Shown: positions 44,003 to 52,880 of the stretch, one piece after another
Layout of the letters: every line of letters begins with the position of its first letter
How positions within the stretch are numbered: the stretch's first letter is position 1
Assembly (NCBI RefSeq): GCF_002810445.1
Contig: NZ_NEXS01000003.1
Coordinates: 186,001 to 250,000, forward strand
Reading direction: 5' to 3'
Source of the DNA: Advenella sp. S44
GTDB taxonomy: Bacteria > Pseudomonadota > Gammaproteobacteria > Burkholderiales > Burkholderiaceae_B
Length of the DNA: 64,000 bases
Notes under the pieces: generated by a model
What the model was told of the DNA's origin: nothing
Databases searched by the model: none
The model's input: only the letters and a program-made list of their open reading frames with translations
Translations under genes and position numbers: made by a program

Positions 44003-45553
44003 ATGAAGTCTTTTTATCTTCGCAAAGCAGTGCTGGTCCCGGCCATGATGGCGTGCCTGGCCTTTTCCCACACCGCGCTGGCAGCCAAAGATGTCACGGT
44101 AGCGGTCCCTTATGGTTTTGATTCCCTTGATCCCTATAACACCAATTCGACACAGTCGCAGGCGGTGGGCAAGGGCTGGTACGAAGGGCTGTTCATGTTC
44201 GATCTTGATTTCAAGATCCACCCGCTGCTGGCTACCGGTTATGAGGTCAGTGAAGATGGCCTGACCTATACATTCAAGCTGCGTGAGGGCGTTAAATTTC
44301 ATGATGGCACCGACTTTAATGCCGAAGCGGTCAAAGTCAATTTCGAGCGAGTCATGGATCGCAGTAATGCGCTGGGACGCTACAACCAGTTCAAGGACAT
44401 TGCGAAGGTCGATGTGATCGATCCGACCACCGTTAAAGTTATCCTCAAAGCACCGTTCTCCGCCTTCATTAACAATCTGGCTCACCCCTCAGCCATGATG
44501 ATTTCGCCTGCGGCCCTGGAGAAATACGGCAAAGATATCAATCTGCACCCGACGGGTACGGGACAATATACGTTCGTTGAATGGAATCCGGGTCAGAATG
44601 TGAAGATGAAAAAATTCGACGGTTACTGGAACAAGGAACAGCTGGCCAAGGTCGATACTATCAATTTCCGTGTGGTGACCGATAACAATACGCGCGCTGC
44701 GGTCATGCAGACTGGCGAGGCGCAGTTTACCTATCCGATTCCGTATGAACAGACATCGATCCTGAAGAAAAATGACAAGCTTGATTTGCTTGCCGAGCCG
44801 TCCATTATTGCGCGCTATATCGCCATGAATAATCAGGTCAAGCCTTTCGACAATCCGAAAGTGCGCGAAGCCATGAACTATGCGATCAATAAAGAAGCCC
44901 TGAACAAGGTTGTATTTAACGGATACGCACGTGTTGCCGAAGGTGTGGTTCCAGACAAGGTCGAATTTGCGCAAAAAATGAAACCCTGGCCCTATGACCC
45001 GAAAAAGGCCCGCGAACTGTTGGCTGAAGCCGGTTACCCACAAGGATTTGAGACCACGCTGTGGAGCGCTTACAACGATGGAACTTCTGTCAAGGCGATC
45101 CAGTTTATTCAGCAACAATTGCGCCAGGTCGGTGTAAAAGTATCGGTCGAGGCTCTGGAAGCCGGCCAGCGCGTACAACGGGTTGAATCGGTGCAAAAAC
45201 CGGAAGACGCCAAGGTGCGTATGTATTACATTGGCTGGTCAGCCTCTACCGGCGAGGCCAACTGGGCATTGAGCCCGTTGCTGGCAGGCGATTCATGGCC
45301 GCCTACCTTCGCCAACTTCTCTTATTATAAAAACGAGCAAGTTGACAAGGATCTGTCCGACGCCTTGAAAACGACCGACAAAGCCCAGAAAGCCGAGTTC
45401 TATAAAGATGCGCAGGAACAGATTTACAAGGATGCGCCCTGGGTATTCCTGAATACGGCCGATACCGTAGCGGCACGCAGCAAAAAGCTTGACGGTTTTC
45501 ATGTCATGCCCGATGCTTCTTACTACTTCAGGGATGTCAGTCTGAAGGACTGA
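44003..45553 (+). CDS. gsiB: Peptide-type ABC transporter substrate-binding protein (family 5, GsiB-like)
   Basis: The 516-residue exported protein has a signal peptide ending ALAA (residue 28) and the SBP_bac_5 pattern GLTYTFKLREGVKFHDGTDF. Later segments ARYIAMNNQVKPFDNPKVRE and YNDGTSVKAIQFIQQQLRQV continue the fold. It delivers peptides to the GsiC/GsiD-like permease. It is bracketed by two hairpins, which could let it be made in excess over the membrane parts. Confidence 0.93.
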   Translation: MKSFYLRKAVLVPAMMACLAFSHTALAAKDVTVAVPYGFDSLDPYNTNSTQSQAVGKGWYEGLFMFDLDFKIHPLLATGYEVSEDGLTYTFKLREGVKFHDGTDFNAEAVKVNFERVMDRSNALGRYNQFKDIAKVDVIDPTTVKVILKAPFSAFINNLAHPSAMMISPAALEKYGKDINLHPTGTGQYTFVEWNPGQNVKMKKFDGYWNKEQLAKVDTINFRVVTDNNTRAAVMQTGEAQFTYPIPYEQTSILKKNDKLDLLAEPSIIARYIAMNNQVKPFDNPKVREAMNYAINKEALNKVVFNGYARVAEGVVPDKVEFAQKMKPWPYDPKKARELLAEAGYPQGFETTLWSAYNDGTSVKAIQFIQQQLRQVGVKVSVEALEAGQRVQRVESVQKPEDAKVRMYYIGWSASTGEANWALSPLLAGDSWPPTFANFSYYKNEQVDKDLSDALKTTDKAQKAEFYKDAQEQIYKDAPWVFLNTADTVAARSKKLDGFHVMPDASYYFRDVSLKD

Positions 45554-45590
45554 TCCGGCCTGCTTCGCAGTTTAATTGCAATTGAAATAG

Positions 45591-45614
45591 CCGCGACACT
45601 TCAGGGTGTCGCGG
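45591..45614 (+). promoter_or_regulatory. hairpin in front of the gsiC-like start
   Basis: CCGCGACAC and GTGTCGCGG form a perfect 9-bp stem with a 6-nt loop, ending 4 bases before the ATG at 45619. It would occupy the ribosome site of that ATG. Translation may instead start at ATG 45631, or the hairpin may limit permease expression. Confidence 0.6.
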
Positions 45615-45618
45615 CCCA

Positions 45619-46551
45619 ATGGATTCAAAAATGCTTTCCTATCTGGTTAAACGGATTTTCGGAATGATACCGACGCTGATGCTGGTCTGCGTGGTGGTGT
45701 TCCTGTTCGTACATATGCTGCCCGGCGATCCGGCCAGGCTTGCTGCAGGGCCCGAGGCAGATGCCGAGACGGTGCAGAACATCCGCGAGCAACTGGGGCT
45801 GGATTTGCCTCTGCCGCAACAGTTCGGTCATTATCTTCTTAACCTGAGCCAGGGTGACCTGGGAACATCATTACGCACCAAGCGGCCGGTTTTGACGGAA
45901 ATTGCCGCGCGCTTTTCGCCCACGCTGCTGCTGACCATCGCCAGCATGGTCTGGTCTGTGATTTTCGGTCTGGTGATCGGCGTGGTGTCTGCCGTGTGGC
46001 GCAACCGCTGGCCCGATCGGCTGTTTATGACATTGGCGGTTTCAGGCATTTCCTTCCCGCCATTTGCTTTGGGAATGATCCTGATCCAGATTTTTGCTGT
46101 CCAGTTGGGTTGGCTGCCTTCGGTGGGCGCGACCAGCTGGCAGCATTATATTTTGCCGTCCTTTACCCTGGGGGCGGCCGTAGCAGCCATTATGGCGCGC
46201 TTTACCCGAGCCTCGTTCGTCGAGGTGATTCAGGAAGACTTCGTGCGTACGGCGCGAGCTAAAGGTTTGTCTGAAAAAATCGTCATCGTCAAACATACGC
46301 TGCGCAACGCATTGATTCCCGTGATTACGATGATGGGCCTGCAGTTCGGCTTTCTGCTGGGGGGCTCAATCGTGGTGGAAACCGTCTTTGGCTGGCCCGG
46401 GATGGGCACGCTGCTGGTTGATGCCGTCTCGGCACGGGACTATCCGATTATTCAGGGTCTGGTTCTGCTGTTCTCCTTTGAATTCATTTTGATTAATCTG
46501 ATTGTTGACGTGCTGTATGGCGTGATCAATCCGACTATCCGTTACAAATAA
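45619..46551 (+). CDS. gsiC: Peptide-type ABC transporter permease (GsiC/DppB-like)
   Basis: The 310-residue inner-membrane protein has six predicted helices. Its N-terminus is [20 protein letters not shown], continuing with HMLPGDPA, and the EAA loop is [20 protein letters not shown]. It pairs with the following permease. Starts at 45619 and 45631 are both possible; the hairpin upstream favours the second. Confidence 0.92.
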   Translation: MDSKMLSYLVKRIFGMIPTLMLVCVVVFLFVHMLPGDPARLAAGPEADAETVQNIREQLGLDLPLPQQFGHYLLNLSQGDLGTSLRTKRPVLTEIAARFSPTLLLTIASMVWSVIFGLVIGVVSAVWRNRWPDRLFMTLAVSGISFPPFALGMILIQIFAVQLGWLPSVGATSWQHYILPSFTLGAAVAAIMARFTRASFVEVIQEDFVRTARAKGLSEKIVIVKHTLRNALIPVITMMGLQFGFLLGGSIVVETVFGWPGMGTLLVDAVSARDYPIIQGLVLLFSFEFILINLIVDVLYGVINPTIRYK

Positions 46552-46561
46552 CGGGACAGAC

Positions 46562-47464
46562 ATGACGCAAGTAACTTCTTCTCCGATAGAATCGCTGCCG
46601 CCACAAAGGGAACGCATCCGCACCCCGATGACGGAATTTATCCGCAAGTTTCGCAAGCAGCACCTGGCTGTGGTCGCGGCATGCTTCATTATTGCGCTTG
46701 TCATTGTTGCCTGCCTGGCGCCATGGCTCGTGCCTTTTGATCCAGAGAACTATTTTGACTACGATCGTATTAACCAGCCGCCGTCATTTCTGCACTGGCT
46801 GGGTGTCGATTCGCTGGGTCGCGATATTTTCAGCCGGATTGTGATGGGCACACGTATCTCGCTTGCTGCGGGCTTTATTTCAGTGGCACTGGGCGCCATT
46901 ATCGGCACGGTGCTGGGCCTGCTTGCCGGCTACTACGAGGGCTGGTGGGAACGGTTCGTCATGCGGATTTCAGATGTATTGCTGGCTTTCCCTGGCATTT
47001 TGCTTGCCATCGGCGTGATCGCAGTGCTCGGTCCCAGTATGGTCAATGTCGTTATTGCCGTTGCGGTATTCAGTATTCCGGCATTTGCACGGCTGGTACG
47101 GGGCAATACCTTGTCGCTGAAAAACATGACATACATCGAGGCGGTGCGAAGCATCGGCGCCTCTGATTTTACGATTATTTTCAAACATATTCTGCCGGGT
47201 ACGATATCGCCTATCCTGGTATACGGCACTATGCGTATCGGGACATCCATTATTACGGCGGCATCGTTGTCGTTTATCGGGCTGGGCGCACAACCGCCGA
47301 CGCCGGAATGGGGCGCAATGCTTAACGAGGCGCGCTCAGATATGGTGCTGGCCCCGCATGTGGCCATTTTCCCGTCATTGGCCATCTTCCTGACCGTGCT
47401 GGCATTCAATCTGCTTGGCGATGGCTTGCGGGACGCACTGGATCCGAAGATCGACCGGCAATAA
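46562..47464 (+). CDS. gsiD: Peptide-type ABC transporter permease (GsiD/DppC-like)
   Basis: The 300-residue membrane protein has the DppC pattern [36 protein letters not shown] and the EAA loop [20 protein letters not shown]. It completes the importer with gsiA, gsiB and gsiC. It starts 10 bases after the preceding stop and is followed by the DmpA-type peptidase. Confidence 0.93.
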   Translation: MTQVTSSPIESLPPQRERIRTPMTEFIRKFRKQHLAVVAACFIIALVIVACLAPWLVPFDPENYFDYDRINQPPSFLHWLGVDSLGRDIFSRIVMGTRISLAAGFISVALGAIIGTVLGLLAGYYEGWWERFVMRISDVLLAFPGILLAIGVIAVLGPSMVNVVIAVAVFSIPAFARLVRGNTLSLKNMTYIEAVRSIGASDFTIIFKHILPGTISPILVYGTMRIGTSIITAASLSFIGLGAQPPTPEWGAMLNEARSDMVLAPHVAIFPSLAIFLTVLAFNLLGDGLRDALDPKIDRQ

Positions 47465-47512
47465 CTTCGTGGTGTCCGCAGCCAGGCTGCCGACACTGCC
47501 AAACGAGTGTAT

Positions 47513-48616
47513 ATGACTGATTTTGATAATCAATTGGCGACCGTGACAGCGCCAGTGGTGGGCATCTTGCCTGCCGGGCCGCACAATCGCATCACCGATG
47601 TGCCCGGTGTAAAAGTGGGACACGTCACATTGGCTCGTGGTGCGATCCAGACTGGCGTCACCGTTATCTATCCGCACGCGGATGATTTGTTCCTCAACAA
47701 GGTGGCGGCCGGCGCGTCGGTCATCAACGGCTTTGGCAAAAGCACGGGATTGCTGCAGTTGCAGGAACTGGGTGTCATTGAAACGCCGTTGGCGCTAACC
47801 AATACTTTTTCCGTACCGATAGTGGCGCAGGCCCAGATACGCCAGGCGATTGCGGCCAACCCGAAAATCGGACGCGAATGGCCGACGGTCAATCCGCTCG
47901 TGCTGGAGTGCAATGACGGGTATCTAAATGACATTCAGGCCATGGCCGTGGCGGAAACGGACTACTTGAACGCTTGCGCTAACGCCGCTGTGTCATTGGA
48001 GCAAGGCGCCGTGGGCGCAGGGCGGGGCATGAGCAGCTTTGGACTGAAGGGCGGCATCGGCACGGCTTCGAGGATTGCACAACAGGAAGGATCGCTGGCA
48101 GCCAGTGCGCCGGACTATATCGTGGGCGCGCTTGTGCTGTCCAATTTTGGCAAGCTGCGCCAGTTGCGCGTCAATGGCAGCATGCTGGGCCTGGATATCA
48201 AGAGGCGCATGGCGCTGCGCGCGGCAACGCGTCAGCCAACGCCAGGCATACCCGAAGATTCGCCTGATAAGGGGTCGATCATCATTGTGCTGGCTACCGA
48301 TGCCCCACTTGACGCCCGGCAATTGCGGCGCTTAAGCCTGCGTGCGGCGGCCGGCCTGGCACGTACGGGTTCTAGCTTCGGACATGGCAGTGGTGATATT
48401 GCAATTGCATTTGCACCCGTCATGCGAACCGGCGAGCAATTGCATGCCGTTGGGGCACAGCCTGCGCCCCTGCATGAAGTACAACTGGATCCATTATTTG
48501 ATGCTGCTGCCGAAGCCACCGAGCAGGCAATCATCAATTCGCTGTGGTCTGCCTCGGCGGTAACAGGACGTGATGGAAACACACGATTGTCAATCACGGA
48601 CTGGCTGCACGACTGA
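47513..48616 (+). CDS. P1 family peptidase (DmpA/BapA type, Ntn-like)
   Basis: The 367-residue precursor has the family N-terminus NRITDVPGVKVGHVTL and the probable self-cleavage site Gly254-Ser255 in DKGSIIIVLATDAPLDARQL, placing the Ser nucleophile at the start of the beta chain. NGFGKSTGLLQL and GAVGAGRGMSSFGLKGGIGT are conserved. DmpA-type enzymes release N-terminal D- or L-Ala/Gly residues; BapA relatives cut beta-peptides. It directly follows the importer. GTG 47507 is an alternative start. Confidence 0.88.
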   Translation: MTDFDNQLATVTAPVVGILPAGPHNRITDVPGVKVGHVTLARGAIQTGVTVIYPHADDLFLNKVAAGASVINGFGKSTGLLQLQELGVIETPLALTNTFSVPIVAQAQIRQAIAANPKIGREWPTVNPLVLECNDGYLNDIQAMAVAETDYLNACANAAVSLEQGAVGAGRGMSSFGLKGGIGTASRIAQQEGSLAASAPDYIVGALVLSNFGKLRQLRVNGSMLGLDIKRRMALRAATRQPTPGIPEDSPDKGSIIIVLATDAPLDARQLRRLSLRAAAGLARTGSSFGHGSGDIAIAFAPVMRTGEQLHAVGAQPAPLHEVQLDPLFDAAAEATEQAIINSLWSASAVTGRDGNTRLSITDWLHD

Positions 48617-48716
48617 AGCGCGATAATGGCCGCCAAGATGGGCGTTGCACTCTGCATTGTGCGGCGCCCGTACGATGATATAAGCAGGAAAGTCGGTAAA
48701 GCCAATAATGGGCAGC

Positions 48717-48788
48717 AGAATCACAAACTTGCAGGACTACAGGATCACAAGATCTAAAGATCACAGAATCACAGAATCACAGAATCAC
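48717..48788. repeat. 8-bp tandem repeat array, nine units
   Basis: Nine octamers stand in unbroken register: AGAATCAC, AAACTTGC, AGGACTAC, AGGATCAC, AAGATCTA, AAGATCAC and then three identical AGAATCAC. The array ends 11 bases before the ATG at 48800. It occupies the place where a ribosome binding site would be expected. Confidence 0.85.
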
Positions 48789-48799
48789 GGGATAAATCA

Positions 48800-49624
48800 A
48801 TGAAGGTACTGGTATCAACAGACATAGAAGGCGTTGCGGGCGTCGTGGACGCGCAGCAGGTTCGCGCCGGTAATGTGGAGTATGAACGTGCACGACAGTG
48901 GATGACGGCAGAGGCCAACGCGGCCATTGCCGGCGCCTTCGATGGCGGCGCCACGGCGGTGTATGTCAATGATTCGCATGGTGCCTTCCGTAATATGGTC
49001 GCTTCTGATATTGACGAGCGCGCCATCTTAATCAGCGGCAAGCCGCGCGTATACAGCATGATGACCGGTCTGGAATTCGGCGTGGGCGGTGTGGCACTCA
49101 TCGGGCATCATTCACGGGCTCAGGGCCGTGGTGTACTGGCCCACACCATTAACAGCTTCGCTTTTGCCCGGGTCATGATCAACGATATGGAGTTGGGCGA
49201 ACCCGGGCTTTATGGTGCGCTTGCCGGCGAGCTCGGCGTGCCCGTCATTTTCGGCAGTGGCGACCAATTTCTCATCCAGGAGAACCGGGATCTTTTTGAT
49301 ACTGCCGGATGGGTCGAAACCAAACAGGCCATGGGACACGGCAGCGCGGCAACGCTGACGCCGCAAGCCGCTTGTGCGCGCATACGTGAGGGTATGTGCA
49401 AGGCTGTCCAGGCGAGCCTGAACCAGCCAATGAAACCTTTTGTGATTAGCGCGCCTTATGAATGCCGGCTGCAAACCAACTCTGCGGCGCTGGCCGATGC
49501 ATTCTGTCTGCTGCCCGGTACGGTCCGTATTGATGGCGTCACGCTCTCGTTTACGGCAGATAGTATTGAGCATGTTATTCGCACTTTGAACGTGTTTTCC
49601 ACCATGTCGGTTGCGCTGCGCTAG
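48800..49624 (+). CDS. M55 family D-aminopeptidase (DppA-like)
   Basis: The 274-residue enzyme starts MKVLVSTDIEGVAGVV with metal ligands D8 and E10. Further zinc ligands are H60 (NDSHGAFRN) and H104 (GHHS), and H115 is the likely catalytic residue. Bacillus DppA removes N-terminal D-Ala from peptides and is linked to a dipeptide importer, as here. No clear ribosome site is seen; the 8-bp repeat lies in its leader. Confidence 0.9.
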   Translation: MKVLVSTDIEGVAGVVDAQQVRAGNVEYERARQWMTAEANAAIAGAFDGGATAVYVNDSHGAFRNMVASDIDERAILISGKPRVYSMMTGLEFGVGGVALIGHHSRAQGRGVLAHTINSFAFARVMINDMELGEPGLYGALAGELGVPVIFGSGDQFLIQENRDLFDTAGWVETKQAMGHGSAATLTPQAACARIREGMCKAVQASLNQPMKPFVISAPYECRLQTNSAALADAFCLLPGTVRIDGVTLSFTADSIEHVIRTLNVFSTMSVALR

Positions 49625-49659
49625 TTCCATTGTCCATCGCGTGCGAGCGCCGCAGCGGT

Positions 49660-50304
49660 TCAACCCAGCGCGCGGATACCCGCAGCAGTCCGGATGATCG
49701 CGCGCAGGGCGGGCTTGCTGTCCGAGCTTGATGGAAAGACCGATACCGGCGCCTTCAGTTGCAGGCTAGCCAGCAGTGCTTGCACTGTCTTTGGCTCGGG
49801 GTGATAGATATGAAGCGCTTCCAGCGACAAGCCGTGATCGGGCATGGATAATACGGGCAACCGGGGCGTCTGCCACTCAATAAGCGCCGGCGCCATACCA
49901 TCCAGGGGCGATATGCCGGTTTCAGGAATCGTAATCAGCCAGTCCAGGTTTGCGCGCTGCATGGGCGTGACGGGGCCCAACGGCTGGGTGCTGGCGGCTG
50001 CATGGGTTCGGATATTGGTAGTGCGCACGACCCAGGCCGACAGCGAGGCCGTGCTGTCCGGCGTCATGGTATCCAGTCCAAACCAGCGTGGCCGCTGCGG
50101 CGCGGGCGCGTTCGGGTCAATGGCGATCACTTCCAGATAACAGTCGGGGCCGCAGCGCAACAGACGATTATGTGTGCCCATTTTTGCGTGTTCTCCGCCA
50201 GGCAGGGGTTCGACGCCCAGACAGGAGCGCACATAAGCGGCGCCTGCATCCAGGTCGGCAGCGGTCACGACAATGTGATCGATCGTGGTCTGTGGCGCCG
50301 TCAT
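49660..50304 (-). CDS. VOC family glyoxalase-like protein
   Basis: The 214-residue protein begins with IDHIVVTAADLDAGAAYVRS (a VOC beta strand with a likely metal His10) and continues HNRLLRCGPDCYLEVIAID, giving a second ligand Glu. This glyoxalase-like group is common next to catabolic genes, and its activity is mostly unknown. Its ATG overlaps the stop of the racemase-like gene by 4 bases, so the two are co-translated. It converges on the M55 peptidase gene. Confidence 0.8.
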   Translation of the reverse strand: MTAPQTTIDHIVVTAADLDAGAAYVRSCLGVEPLPGGEHAKMGTHNRLLRCGPDCYLEVIAIDPNAPAPQRPRWFGLDTMTPDSTASLSAWVVRTTNIRTHAAASTQPLGPVTPMQRANLDWLITIPETGISPLDGMAPALIEWQTPRLPVLSMPDHGLSLEALHIYHPEPKTVQALLASLQLKAPVSVFPSSSDSKPALRAIIRTAAGIRALG

Positions 50305-51125
50305 GATACCTCCGGTTTTTTGGCTCCGGCTTGCAGGCCGGTTGTGTCGTCGCTTGTGCCGCTACGGTGCGAAAACGTATCGAGTACCGCGAGCGCCAGC
50401 GCATCGATCGAGTCCGAAATTACGACTGGAAATGCGTCCCGGCGCGACGGCGGGATGGCCAGCGGCAATTCGGTGCAGCCCAGGATCACCGCCCGCGCGC
50501 CCATATCGACAAGGCGCGTGACGGCCCTGGCCGCCGGTGCAAAGGCCTGTTCATTTTGGTTGCATTTGACCGCGGCAATGGCCTGCACGGACCAATCACG
50601 AATGCTATTGTCGTTACCCGTCATGGGTTCATATCCCGCAGCGATCAGGGCATCCTGGTAAAGCCGCAGCTGCATGGTAGCGGGTGTGCCCATGATGCCC
50701 ACCGGTCCATCACAAATGCCATTGCGCCGCAGGTCCTGGATCACCGACTCGACAATATGCAGGACCGGTACCTGTACACTGTCGCGCAGCTGTTCAAACC
50801 ACAGATGCGCGGTATTGCAGGGAATGGCAATGCATTGGGCGCCCCAGCGCTGCAGGTCCTGCATGCCCTGGCGCATGGCAGGCAACGGACTTGGCCCACC
50901 TTCCAGTTGCGCCGCCGTGCGATCAGGAACGCGCGGATCATTGCGCAGCAATACCGGAATATGGGCCTGATCAGCCGTAACCGGGGTCAATTGCACCAGC
51001 CTGGCGGCAAAGGTGGCCCCGGCAAGCGGTCCCATGCCGCCGAGTACGCCAAGTACGGGCCAGACAGGGGGTGCTGCGGACAGCGCTGAAGAAAAGGAGG
51101 TCGTGTGAGGCAGTGACATGAACAT
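50301..51125 (-). CDS. Aspartate/glutamate racemase family protein
   Basis: The 274-residue enzyme has LGVLGGMGPLAGATF, the first catalytic Cys in AIPCNTAHLWFE and the second in ILGCTELPLAI. This two-cysteine pattern is that of YgeA-type amino acid racemases, which interconvert L and D forms of aspartate, glutamate or other amino acids without cofactor. An N-terminal stretch of about 20 residues precedes the domain. Together with the peptidases next door it suggests D-residue metabolism. Confidence 0.88.
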   Translation of the reverse strand: MFMSLPHTTSFSSALSAAPPVWPVLGVLGGMGPLAGATFAARLVQLTPVTADQAHIPVLLRNDPRVPDRTAAQLEGGPSPLPAMRQGMQDLQRWGAQCIAIPCNTAHLWFEQLRDSVQVPVLHIVESVIQDLRRNGICDGPVGIMGTPATMQLRLYQDALIAAGYEPMTGNDNSIRDWSVQAIAAVKCNQNEQAFAPAARAVTRLVDMGARAVILGCTELPLAIPPSRRDAFPVVISDSIDALALAVLDTFSHRSGTSDDTTGLQAGAKKPEVS

Positions 51126-51363
51126 GGTTCTCCGTAAGGCATGATTATACTGCCTGCCGCGGTCGGCAATACATTACCTCCAGGGTTTTGCGCGTCTTGC
51201 CGCAGCGCTGGGGTTACAATCAGTCGGGGCTGAAGCGATGTTGCTGCCGGCGGTGATTACGTATGGGCATTGCAGCATCGCCCGATAGCATGCGCGTAAT
51301 CCGCTACGGGTTGCGGTCGCAGAATCGCCCGACAATATTGCGCATTTTGAACTTGGAGTCAGT

Positions 51364-52713
51364 ATGGACAGTTTCGACTATGATTTTTTTGTAATCGGCG
51401 GCGGCAGCGGCGGCGTACGCGCTTCGCGCATGGCCGCACAAACCGGCGCCCGGGTGGCGGTGGCAGAAGGCTCGGATCTGGGCGGCACTTGCGTCAATGT
51501 CGGTTGTATTCCAAAAAAACTCTACAGTTATGCTGCCCATTACCATGAGGCGTTTGAAGAGGCGCGCGGATTCGGCTGGCGCGTCGGCGAGACCTCGCTG
51601 GACTGGTCAGTGCTGAAAACCAACCGGGCAAAGGAAATTTCCCGCCTTAACGGCATCTATCAGTCGCTGATTACCAACGCAGGGGCCACGCTGCTGTCTG
51701 GCTGGGCGTCCCTGGCGGGACCCAATACAGTTCGCATGGACGACGGCAAGACGTACACGGCCAGGCATATTCTGATTGCAACCGGTGGCTGGCCCGTCGT
51801 GCCCGATTTTCCGGGCCGCGAACATGTGATTACTTCAAATGAAATTTTCGATGTCCCGCAATTTCCGCAGCGGCTGGTCGTGGTTGGAGCCGGGTATATT
51901 GCATGTGAATTTGCGTCTATTTTCAATGGGCTGGGTGCCCAGGTACATATCGTGATTCGCCGCGACCGCATCCTGCGCGGCTTTGATGAAGAAATATGCG
52001 CATTCACTGCCCAAGAGATGGAAAAGGCTGGCGTCAATTTTCACTTTGAAACCAAGGTGGATGCCATAGAGAAAAATGACGACGGTACCTTGTCGGTGCG
52101 GTTGAATGATGGCACGACCATGCAGGCCGACCAGGTGCTTTATGCGACTGGGCGCGCGCCCAATGTGCAGAGACTGAACCTGGAGGCTGCTGGTGTGCAG
52201 GTGAACCATAATGGCGCCATTCAGATCGATGAAAATTATCGTACTTCAGCGTCATCCATTTATGCGCTGGGGGATGTGACTGACAGAATCCAGCTGACGC
52301 CGGTTGCGCTGGGAGAGGCAATGGTGCTGGTGGATCATTTGTTCGGGAAGGGTCAGCGCCGAATGAGTTATGAATTTATTCCAACTGCAATTTTTACCCA
52401 TCCCAATGTGGGTACGGTCGGATATAGCGAAGATGAGGCGCGCCAGATGTATGGCGAGGTCACGATTTATCGGTCGGAATTTCGCCCGCTCAAGCACACG
52501 CTCAGTGGCAGTACCGCCAGGATGATGATGAAGCTCATTGTTGATAATAAATCCGATCGCGTCGTGGGCCTGCATATGGCAGGCGACGATGCCGGAGAAA
52601 TCGTGCAGGGATTTGCCGTTGCGGTCCGTATGGGCGCGACCAAGGCAGATTTTGATGCCACCATCGGCATTCACCCGACTGCGGCCGAGGAATTTGTCAC
52701 CATGCGTGGCTAA
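51364..52713 (+). CDS. gor: Glutathione-disulfide reductase
   Basis: The 449-residue FAD/NADPH enzyme has the FAD motif VIGGGSGGVRASRMAA, redox pair C43/C48 in GGTCVNVGCIPKK, an NADPH motif GAGYIACEFASIFNGLG and the C-terminal GIHPTAAEEF with the active-site His. It keeps glutathione reduced. It follows the peptide cluster, where a glutathione-type importer is encoded, but on its own promoter. Confidence 0.95.
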   Translation: MDSFDYDFFVIGGGSGGVRASRMAAQTGARVAVAEGSDLGGTCVNVGCIPKKLYSYAAHYHEAFEEARGFGWRVGETSLDWSVLKTNRAKEISRLNGIYQSLITNAGATLLSGWASLAGPNTVRMDDGKTYTARHILIATGGWPVVPDFPGREHVITSNEIFDVPQFPQRLVVVGAGYIACEFASIFNGLGAQVHIVIRRDRILRGFDEEICAFTAQEMEKAGVNFHFETKVDAIEKNDDGTLSVRLNDGTTMQADQVLYATGRAPNVQRLNLEAAGVQVNHNGAIQIDENYRTSASSIYALGDVTDRIQLTPVALGEAMVLVDHLFGKGQRRMSYEFIPTAIFTHPNVGTVGYSEDEARQMYGEVTIYRSEFRPLKHTLSGSTARMMMKLIVDNKSDRVVGLHMAGDDAGEIVQGFAVAVRMGATKADFDATIGIHPTAAEEFVTMRG

Positions 52714-52755
52714 TAACGCAAACGTCAGGCGCATAGCGAAGGCGAGTTCCGCCGG

Positions 52756-52785
52756 GGCGGCTGGTCGCGCCGCCGCTTCTATTTT
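52756..52785 (+). terminator. hairpin downstream of gor
   Basis: GGCGGC (52756-52761) and GCCGCC (52769-52774) form a short GC stem followed by GCTTCTATTTTG. It is a plausible but weak terminator between gor and the convergent D-amino acid dehydrogenase gene. Confidence 0.4.
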
Positions 52786-52880
52786 GAACGTTCACCTTGT
52801 CGTTGCCCGGCGCCCGCCGCGGCCCGAGAGCGACGGGCTTTTGTGCCTGCGTTGCGACATCGGGCGACGTGCCTGCTGGT

